Shown piece after piece: positions 51,522-51,601 of a stretch of DNA of 51,601 bases (positions within the stretch are counted from its first letter, which is position 1; the number at the start of each line of letters is the position of its first letter). Position numbers and translations under genes: made by a program. The notes beneath the pieces were generated by a model that was not told where the DNA came from, made no database searches, and saw only the letters and a list, made by a program, of their open reading frames with translations. Origin of the DNA: Mariaggregatimicrobium sp964498785 (GTDB lineage Bacteria; Zhuqueibacterota; Zhuqueibacteria; Thermofontimicrobiales; Thiofontviventaceae); NCBI GenBank assembly GCA_964498785.1, contig CAZCJL010000041.1:1-51601 (forward strand), read 5' to 3'.

Positions 51522-51601
51522 AGATAACCTCCTTTAAAGGTTTGCATATTTAGTGCCTGAACGAAAACTACTTATTTTCTATTAAAATTCAAAACGTAGC
51601 T

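Noticed and set aside
1..51601. CRISPR array, tRNA, rRNA, toxin-antitoxin or phage genes
   Set aside because: No regularly spaced repeats, tRNA-like or rRNA-like sequence, paired small genes or phage proteins were seen on either strand.

Overview
The window (about 51.6 kb, AT-leaning) looks like a chromosomal segment from a free-living Gram-negative bacterium of the FCB superphylum. Three secreted proteins end in a type IX/FlgD-like C-terminal sorting domain with the 'QNYPNPFNP' signature. Many proteins carry signal peptides, lipoboxes or twin-arginine leaders. No SusC/SusD pair is present, which argues against a classical Bacteroidetes PUL. The style fits Calditrichota/KSB1-type lineages better, but that placement is inference. 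The standard bacterial code is used: TGA ends two intact sulfatase genes.

Layout. 1-2730 is a mobile-element scar: a group II intron reverse transcriptase fragment at the left edge, then an IS1634-type insertion sequence whose ends are duplicated in an unusual four-end arrangement. From 2690 to 51521 every gene lies on the minus strand and nearly all are for polysaccharide breakdown. In transcription order (high to low coordinate): sulfatase, GH27, two sulfatases, two DUF4832-type proteins, a wrecked GH43 and a wrecked alpha-glucuronidase-like gene, GH3 with PA14, alpha-glucuronidase-like with sorting tail, DUF4832 remnant, sulfatase, GH43, GH3, internally deleted alpha-glucuronidase-like gene, DUF4832, DUF1593, GH95, alpha-glucuronidase-like, beta-helix protein with an in-frame stop, lipoprotein, DUF4832, Na+/sugar symporter, galT, alpha-glucuronidase-like, CBM-DUF4832, a lipoprotein hydratase and CstA.

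How it may work. Four S1 sulfatases, GH95 (alpha-L-fucosidase/galactosidase), GH27 (alpha-galactosidase), two GH3 and GH43 point to a sulfated, branched heteropolysaccharide containing galactose and probably fucose, plus pentose and/or uronic acid. An SGLT-like symporter and GalT would handle released galactose. The striking part is two expanded, poorly characterised families: a GH67-like barrel protein (five loci) and a DUF4832/DUF4874-type barrel plus beta-sandwich protein (six loci). Each GH67-like gene or remnant except the 41 kb one has a DUF4832 gene downstream. DUF4832 copies share a G-x-W-G-E motif and a later G-G-E motif that look like a glycosidase glutamate pair. The locus is also a birth-and-death zone, with an internal deletion, a 187-bp identical block between two DUF4832 loci, frameshifts and fusions. 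No regulator, sulfatase-maturation enzyme, tRNA, rRNA or CRISPR array was seen.
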